From positions 1 through 27,771 of the forward strand of contig JBHJOH010000011.1 in assembly GCA_050329955.1 (NCBI GenBank): DNA of 27,771 nucleotides, given 5' to 3'. The number at the start of each line of letters is the position of its first letter. Position 1 is the stretch's first letter. The notes below the pieces were generated by a model. That model searched no databases. It worked only from the letters and a program-made list of their open reading frames with translations, and was not told where the DNA came from. The stretch comes from JAOUGY01 sp050329955 (GTDB lineage: Bacteria; Actinomycetota; Acidimicrobiia; Spongiisociales; ZC4RG35). Shown here one piece after another: positions 24,638-27,771 of this stretch. A program made the position numbers and the translations under genes.

Positions 24638-25542
24638 CGGACCTCACGACGTCCCTCGGGCCTGTCACGCTGTCCTCGCCACTCATCGCCGCCTCCGGCA
24701 CGGTCGGATCGGTGGTCGAGTTCTCGGACGTGACCGATTGGTCGGTGTACGGGGCGGCGGTGGCGAAATCGGTGTCGGCGGTTCCGTGGACGGGGAGGCC
24801 GGCGCCGAGGGTGGCTCCTGCGGGAGTGGGCATGCTCAACGGGATCGGCATCCAGAACCCGGGGATCGATGTCTGGGTCGAGAAATACGCCTCCCGGTTC
24901 CAGGAGGTGCCCACGCAGGTGTGGGGGTCGGCGGTGGGCAACACCGTCGACGAGTTCGTGACGGTGGCCGCCGGGATGGCGGCGGCTGGGATCCCGGCGA
25001 TCGAGATCAACCTCTCGTGTCCCAATCTCGATGGGCATCTGTTCGCGCTCGACCCGAAACGCTCCGCCGACGTGGTGCGGGCGGTGCGCGATGCGGTGCA
25101 GGTGCCGATCGGGGCCAAGCTGTCGCCCAACTCCGAGGACATCGGGGCGGTGGCCGGTGCCTGCGCCGACGCCGGCGCCGACTGGGTGGTGCTCACCAAC
25201 ACGGTGTGGGGCGCCCGCATCGACCTCCACACCCGTCGACCCGTGCTCACCGGCACCATTGGCGGCTACTCGGGAACGCCCCTCAAACCGATCTCGATCC
25301 GGTGCGTGCTCGATGTGGTCAAGGCCGTCCCCGGGCTACCGATCATCGGATGCGGCGGGGTGTCGACCGGCGACGACGTGGTCGAGTACCTGCTGGCCGG
25401 CGCCACGGCGGTGGCGATCGGAACCGCCCATTTCGCCGACCCCAAGGTCGGTGCCAGGGTGGTGAAGGGGCTGGGCAAACGAATGGCCAAAATGGGTGTG
25501 ACGACGCCCGCAGAACTGGTGGGAGGGATGGTCCCGTGGTGA
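24634..25542 (+). CDS. pyrD: Dihydroorotate dehydrogenase, class 1B-like
   Basis: The product is 302 aa. It oxidises dihydroorotate to orotate with FMN. The active-site base is Cys129 in EINLSCPNLDG, which marks class 1; class 2 enzymes have Ser. AKLSPNSEDI, VLTNTVWGARIDL, GGYSGTPLKPISIR and GCGGVSTGDDVVEYLLAGATAVAIGTA fit class 1B, and there is no N-terminal membrane extension. Class 1B enzymes normally need PyrK, whose gene usually lies next to pyrD; none is present here. The GTG at 24634 is chosen because TDLTTSLGPVTLSSPLIAASGT is the expected N terminus. It lies 91 bases after carB behind a hairpin and overlaps pyrF by GTGA. Confidence 0.92.
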   Translation: MTDLTTSLGPVTLSSPLIAASGTVGSVVEFSDVTDWSVYGAAVAKSVSAVPWTGRPAPRVAPAGVGMLNGIGIQNPGIDVWVEKYASRFQEVPTQVWGSAVGNTVDEFVTVAAGMAAAGIPAIEINLSCPNLDGHLFALDPKRSADVVRAVRDAVQVPIGAKLSPNSEDIGAVAGACADAGADWVVLTNTVWGARIDLHTRRPVLTGTIGGYSGTPLKPISIRCVLDVVKAVPGLPIIGCGGVSTGDDVVEYLLAGATAVAIGTAHFADPKVGARVVKGLGKRMAKMGVTTPAELVGGMVPW

Positions 25543-26270
25543 ACGAGTCTGACCCGGTGGTGAGCGACACTTCCGATAGTCCGATCCTGGTGGCATTGGA
25601 TCTGCCCTCCGCCGAAGAGGCGGTGCGCATGGCCCGTTCCCTCGCTCCCCACGTCGGCGGGTTCAAGGTGGGTCTCGAGCTGCTGATGGGTCCGGGACCG
25701 GCGGTGGTGGCGGCAGTGGCGGAGCTGGGGAAGCCGGTGTTCTGTGACGCCAAGCTCCATGACATTCCCAACACCGTCGAGCACGCCGCCCGTCAGGTGG
25801 GCCGGCTGGGTGCCCGCTGGCTCACCGTGCACGCCGGGGGAGGGGAGGCGATGATGACGGCCGCGGTGACCGGATTCTCCGCCGGTGCCGGAGGTCGTGA
25901 GGTCGGCATTCTGGCGGTCACGGTGCTGACGAGCCTCGACGCCGCCGCCCTCACCTCAACCGGTGTCGGCGCCACCCCGGGACGTCAGGTGGCCCGGCTC
26001 GCCAAGTTGGCGGCGAACGCCGGTGTGGAGGGAGTGGTGTGTTCGGTCAAGGAACTGGGTGACGTGGCCCAGGTCGCCCCGCACCTGCTCAAGGTGACGC
26101 CCGGCGTCCGCCCGGTGGGGGCCGATGTCGGCGACCAGGCGCGGGTGGCGACCCCGGAGGAGGCCATCGCCCGGGGGGCCGACCTGCTCGTGATCGGACG
26201 GCCCATCACCAGGGCGGCCGATCCGGTGGCGGCAGCCGCCGAAATTGCCGCTTCGATTCGGGGCCGCTGA
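25539..26270 (+). CDS. pyrF: Orotidine 5'-phosphate decarboxylase (short, group I)
   Basis: The product is 243 aa. It decarboxylates OMP to UMP without a cofactor. The catalytic network is FKVGLEL (Lys43) and FCDAKLHDIPNT (Asp70, Lys72, Asp75); TVLTSLD, VTPGVRP and VIGRPITRAADP form the phosphate-binding end. Its length and motifs fit the compact group found in Bacillus and E. coli, whereas Mycobacterium tuberculosis has a longer type. The GTG overlaps the pyrD stop and GGGAGGG precedes it. It is the last pyrimidine gene of the operon. Confidence 0.96.
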   Translation: MNESDPVVSDTSDSPILVALDLPSAEEAVRMARSLAPHVGGFKVGLELLMGPGPAVVAAVAELGKPVFCDAKLHDIPNTVEHAARQVGRLGARWLTVHAGGGEAMMTAAVTGFSAGAGGREVGILAVTVLTSLDAAALTSTGVGATPGRQVARLAKLAANAGVEGVVCSVKELGDVAQVAPHLLKVTPGVRPVGADVGDQARVATPEEAIARGADLLVIGRPITRAADPVAAAAEIAASIRGR

Positions 26271-26296
26271 GCGTGGAAACCCCCGCTCGCGACCGG

Positions 26297-26302
26297 TAGA
26301 GT
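26297..26302 (+). promoter_or_regulatory. Candidate -10 of mihF
   Basis: TAGAGT fits TANNNT and lies 30 bases before the mihF ATG, leaving a short leader with GGGAGAG. The 62-base gap after pyrF also suggests separate transcription of mihF-gmk. Confidence 0.4.
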
Positions 26303-26332
26303 CCTGCGTTCGGCGAATCGGGAGAGAATCGC

Positions 26333-26644
26333 ATGCAACCACCTCAGCTGTCGGAAGATCAGCGTGCCCAGGCACTGGCGCGAGCCGCGGAGGCCCGACG
26401 CGTCCGGGCTGAGGTGAAAGAGCTGCTCAAGACCGGCTCGCTCACCTTTACCGAACTGCTCGAGAAAGCCGACAACGACGATCTGGTCGGCGGTCTCAAG
26501 GTCGAGTCGGTGCTGGCCTCCATGCCTGGCAACGGCAAGGTCAAGGCCAAACGGATGATGGAGGCCCACGGGATCGCCGACAACCGGCGGCTGCGGGGCC
26601 TCGGCGAAAAACAACGTGCCGCCCTCCTCGTCGAATTCGAGTGA
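26333..26644 (+). CDS. mihF: Integration host factor, actinobacterial type (mIHF)
   Basis: The product is 103 aa, a basic helical nucleoid-associated protein. The core GLKVESVLASMPGNGKVKAKRMMEAHGI is the helix-two-turn-helix (S13-like) DNA-binding element, followed by NRRLRGLGEKQRAALLVEF; the N-terminal helix is QRAQALARAAEARRVRAEVKELL. mIHF was first found as the host factor for mycobacteriophage L5 integration and is actinobacterium-specific, so it is a good lineage marker. GGGAGAG lies seven bases before the ATG. Position between pyrF and gmk is conserved. It overlaps gmk by 29 bases. Confidence 0.96.
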   Translation: MQPPQLSEDQRAQALARAAEARRVRAEVKELLKTGSLTFTELLEKADNDDLVGGLKVESVLASMPGNGKVKAKRMMEAHGIADNRRLRGLGEKQRAALLVEFE

Positions 26645-27209
26645 GCGAGGGCGCCTGGTCGTGATCGCCGGCCCTTCCGGGGCGGGCAAGTCCACGATCG
26701 TGCGGGGGCTGCTGCACCTCCGACCCTTCCGGTTCTCGGTGTCGGCCACCACCCGACCCCCACGACCGGGCGAGATCGATGGGGTCCACTACCAGTTCGT
26801 GGCGGTCGAGGACTTCCGTCGGATGGTCGAGGACTCCCAGCTGCTGGAGTGGGCCGAGTACGGCGAGAACCTCTACGGCACTCCGCTGACACCGGTGCTG
26901 AACATCCTCGACATCGGAGAGGATCTACTGCTGGAGATCGAGGTCAACGGCGCCCAACAGGTGCGTGAGGTGTATCCCGACGCCACCATGATCTTCATTC
27001 GCCCGCCTTCGCTCGACGAACTGGAGCGGCGCCTGCGCGCCAGGGGAGACACCGACGAGCACTCGATCTCCCGGCGCCTCGACATCGCCGCCGACGAGCT
27101 CGCTGTCGCCGATCAGCTGTTCGACCACGTGGTGGTCAACGACGATGTCGATCGGGCGATGCACGAGGTACTAGACATCCTCGACCGGCTTCCGTCGCGG
27201 GATGGGTAG
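26616..27209 (+). CDS. gmk: Guanylate kinase
   Basis: The product is 197 aa. It phosphorylates GMP to GDP with ATP. The P-loop is IAGPSGAGKSTI, the GMP-binding region FSVSATTRPPRPGEIDGVHYQFV and LLEWAEYGENLYGTP, and the LID region RLRARGDTDEHSISRRL. The start is uncertain: GTG 26616 gives a Ser-rich ten-residue extension before the usual SERGRLVVIAGPSG and overlaps mihF, while GTG 26661 would be too short. The next in-frame starts are poor. rpoZ and coaBC, which often follow gmk in actinobacteria, are not seen here. Confidence 0.95.
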   Translation: MPPSSSNSSERGRLVVIAGPSGAGKSTIVRGLLHLRPFRFSVSATTRPPRPGEIDGVHYQFVAVEDFRRMVEDSQLLEWAEYGENLYGTPLTPVLNILDIGEDLLLEIEVNGAQQVREVYPDATMIFIRPPSLDELERRLRARGDTDEHSISRRLDIAADELAVADQLFDHVVVNDDVDRAMHEVLDILDRLPSRDG

Positions 27210-27212
27210 GTT
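27207..27212 (+). promoter_or_regulatory. Leaderless-type -10 before the DUF3224 gene
   Basis: TAGGTT lies six bases before the ATG and overlaps the last codons of gmk. No Shine-Dalgarno site separates them. Confidence 0.4.
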
Positions 27213-27218
27213 GACGGT

Positions 27219-27611
27219 ATGCAGCAGGCACATGGAACCTTCGAGGTGGCACTCACGCCGCAACCGCCCGATCCCCAGTTGGCGGATGCCGAACTCCCCC
27301 GGCTCGTGATCGCCAAAGTCTTTTCCGGCGATCTCGAAGGATCCAGCGCCGGCCTCATGATCGCGGTCCGCACCGAGCTCGACGACTCGGCCGGCTACGT
27401 TGCCATGGAGCGGGTGAGCGGCACCCTGGCCGGTCGGAGCGGCACCTTCGTGCTGCAGCACTCCAGCACCATCGACCGAGGCGCGCCCACCCAGAGTGTG
27501 ACGGTGGTCCCCGATTCGGGCACCCGAGAGCTGACGGGCCTGACTGGCACCATGGTCATCTACGTGGGCGACGACGAGCACCGGTACACGTTCGAGTATG
27601 AGCTGGGGTGA
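27219..27611 (+). CDS. DUF3224 family protein
   Basis: The product is 130 aa, soluble and beta-rich. The family pattern is clear: AHGTFEVALTPQP, AKVFSGDLEGSSAGLMIAV, SAGYVAMERVSGTLAGRSGTFVLQH, VVPDSGTRELTGLTGTM and the closing HRYTFEYEL. DUF3224 proteins are small beta-barrels resembling allene oxide cyclase-type folds; their biochemical role is not established. The gene sits nine bases after gmk with its own -10, so it is probably transcribed independently. Confidence 0.9.
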   Translation: MQQAHGTFEVALTPQPPDPQLADAELPRLVIAKVFSGDLEGSSAGLMIAVRTELDDSAGYVAMERVSGTLAGRSGTFVLQHSSTIDRGAPTQSVTVVPDSGTRELTGLTGTMVIYVGDDEHRYTFEYELG

Positions 27612-27629
27612 AGGCGGCACGCCGGAGCA

Positions 27630-27771
27630 GGCCGGAAGCAGGAGGCCAGAGGCCGGAGGCCCGGAATCCGGAACGTGGCCACGGCCGTATTCGAGGACTT
27701 CATGCCCTCGGCCAAGCACGAGTTTCTCGGCCTCCAGTACCGGCGGGGGGGTTCAGGGGGGGCGTCCCCCC
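27630..27771 (-). repeat. Dispersed repeat, copy B (inverted, cut by window edge)
   Basis: Read on the minus strand this aligns with 17057-17200 from the G6 run through CCGCCGGTACTGG, CGTGCTTGGCCG, GAAGTCCTCGA, GCCACGTTCCGG and the CCTCCGGCCTCTGG block to GCTTCCGGCC. It fills the gap after the DUF3224 gene. Its G/C-run hairpin is at the window end and may continue beyond. Confidence 0.75.

Overview
The window is high-GC DNA, apparently from an actinobacterium, and an Acidimicrobiia-like lineage is the best guess. Four things support this. The backbone order alaS-ruvX-mltG-aroE-pilD-aroC-aroK-aroB-efp-nusB-pyrR-pyrB-pyrC-carA-carB-pyrD-pyrF-mihF-gmk resembles mycobacterial and other actinobacterial chromosomes. 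An actinobacterial integration host factor (mIHF) is present. A perfect mycobacterial-type LexA box lies before a DUF222/HNH (13E12-type) gene. A secreted protein carries cysteine-containing SLH-like domains. The lineage is inference; no rRNA or tRNA gene is present.

Positions 1-5826 are an accessory stretch. It holds the 3' end of a carbohydrate-binding-like protein, a small lipoprotein, a gene-poor region with a decayed fragment related to the first gene, an unrecognised 171-aa protein and a 57-aa DUF6167-like membrane protein. Two minus-strand genes follow: a Delta-60 propeller protein with SLH-like domains, and a DUF222/HNH nuclease whose promoter spacer is exactly filled by a LexA palindrome. 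Two identical 65-bp direct repeats lie just before alaS.

Positions 5827-17016 are one dense plus-strand run. Genes overlap by GTGA or ATGA, or are separated by at most about 30 bp. It covers alanyl-tRNA synthesis (alaS), rRNA processing/Holliday junction resolvase-like RuvX, peptidoglycan lytic transglycosylase (mltG), four shikimate-pathway enzymes (aroE, aroC, aroK, aroB), a DUF4388 protein beside a prepilin peptidase, EF-P and NusB.

Positions 17017-27209 hold the de novo pyrimidine operon, with mihF and gmk at its end. The pyr leader has a recognisable PyrR-binding hairpin whose 3' side contains the Shine-Dalgarno sequence of a 17-codon leader peptide, and that peptide is coupled to pyrR by TGATG. 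The operon encodes carbamoyl phosphate synthetase (carAB), ATCase (pyrB), dihydroorotase (pyrC), a class 1B-like dihydroorotate dehydrogenase without its usual PyrK partner, and OMP decarboxylase. A 31-codon mini-ORF over a GC-rich hairpin bridges carB and pyrD. A DUF3224 gene follows gmk.

The non-coding gaps before pyrR and after the DUF3224 gene carry two inverted copies of a roughly 140-bp dispersed repeat, which bracket the pyr-mihF-gmk block. I saw no CRISPR array, transposase, integrase or recognisable defence island. The most interesting signals are regulatory and architectural.
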